Part shown: in pieces, positions 41,944 to 42,153 of the stretch | Numbering within the stretch: position 1 is the first letter of the stretch | How the letters are laid out: each line of letters opens with the position of its first letter | Assembly: GCA_022844225.1 (NCBI GenBank) | Contig: JALHMC010000035.1 | Coordinates: 1-42,153, forward strand | Length of the DNA: 42,153 nt | DNA from: Hyphomicrobiaceae bacterium | Lineage (GTDB): Bacteria > Pseudomonadota > Alphaproteobacteria > Rhizobiales > Hyphomicrobiaceae | Direction: 5' to 3' | Made by a program: the position numbers and the translations under genes | Notes under the pieces: model-generated | Seen by the model: only the letters and a program-made list of their open reading frames with translations | Databases searched by the model: none | What the model was told of the DNA's origin: nothing

Positions 41944-42153
41944 TCAATCCGAAAACGAGTCGGCGCAGCGGACGGGCAGCTGGGTTCCCCACGGCATGAT
42001 GGGCACGGTTGAGGTCGAGTTTTTTGGGCTGCCTTCGATCAGCTTGTCGCTGTAGACGACGTAAACCAGGACGTTGCGCTTGGCATCGCAGCCGCGGACG
42101 ATGCGCATGCGCTTGAACAGCAGGGACCTGCGCTGGCGAAAGGCCTCTCCACC
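41944..42153 (-). CDS. creA: CreA family protein, C-terminal part (5' end beyond window)
   Basis: The last 69 codons of a CreA-family gene; the start lies beyond the right edge. The visible part contains RSLLFKRMRIVRGCDAKRN, VLVYVVYSDKLIEGSPKNS and the C-terminal STVPIMPWG, which match the conserved end of CreA, a small periplasmic protein of unknown function present in many Proteobacteria. The stop is TGA at 41944-41946. The 464 bases between it and the next gene (41480-41943) hold only the SDR remnant. Confidence 0.9.
   Translation of the reverse strand, partial: GGEAFRQRRSLLFKRMRIVRGCDAKRNVLVYVVYSDKLIEGSPKNSTSTVPIMPWGTQLPVRCADSFSD

Noticed and set aside
1..42153. Mobile elements, prophage, CRISPR array, toxin-antitoxin or restriction systems
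   Set aside because: No transposase, integrase, direct-repeat array or defence-type gene was found, and composition looks uniform along the window.

Overview
The window is a GC-rich bacterial chromosome segment, almost certainly from an alphaproteobacterium of the Hyphomicrobiales (Rhizobiales) type. The best evidence is the block ChvI response regulator - ChvG sensor kinase - short HPr kinase - EIIA(Man) - HPr, an arrangement characteristic of that class. A CcmC-CcmD-CcmG cytochrome c maturation block and a Pls/PosA-type synthetase fit the same group. No rRNA, tRNA, CRISPR array, insertion sequence or phage gene was seen. The segment reads as stable chromosome. Genus cannot be assigned from the sequence.

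Layout. 1-5.4 kb: a reverse-strand run (DOPA-4,5-dioxygenase-like, Ldh_2-family dehydrogenase, Tat-exported metallo-beta-lactamase-fold hydrolase cut by the window edge), followed by small conserved genes (YjbQ, HlyU, DUF4112) and a D-2-hydroxyacid dehydrogenase. 5.5-10.5 kb: a forward catabolic-looking run of a resorcylate-decarboxylase-type amidohydrolase, an alpha/beta-hydrolase without its nucleophile, a luciferase-like flavin monooxygenase and a GMC oxidoreductase. 10.7-16 kb: DUF4236, a HerA-like DUF853 ATPase, a manganese catalase with a textbook terminator, and a gamma-glutamyltransferase-family protein. 16.2-20.2 kb: the ChvI/ChvG/HprK/PTS signalling block. 20.4-25.3 kb (reverse): a three-gene 2-oxoacid:ferredoxin oxidoreductase operon with its own iron-sulfur flavoprotein. 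25.7-28.8 kb: ccmC-ccmD-ccmG, then a fumarate-reductase-like flavoprotein. 28.8-32.2 kb (reverse): a TPR-cytochrome c fusion, a small monohaem cytochrome, a beta-carbonic anhydrase and a second luciferase-like oxidoreductase.

32.4-41.5 kb (reverse) is the most interesting region. It holds a large secreted papain-fold-like protein of unknown role, a 1352-residue single-module Pls/PosA-type non-ribosomal peptide synthetase, a Sfp-type phosphopantetheinyl transferase starting 4 bases after it, and a membrane-anchored S9 peptidase resembling oligopeptidase B. The synthetase has the adenylation - carrier - (two membrane helices + hexapeptide-repeat domain) x3 plan of epsilon-poly-lysine synthetase. 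A hand-aligned specificity code, DLEDIGTVVK, closely resembles the lysine/beta-lysine codes. I infer a locus making a cationic homopolymer or lysyl-type product, with its activating transferase and possibly its own basic-residue peptidase next door.

The right end holds a probable short-chain-dehydrogenase remnant and the 3' part of a creA-family gene.
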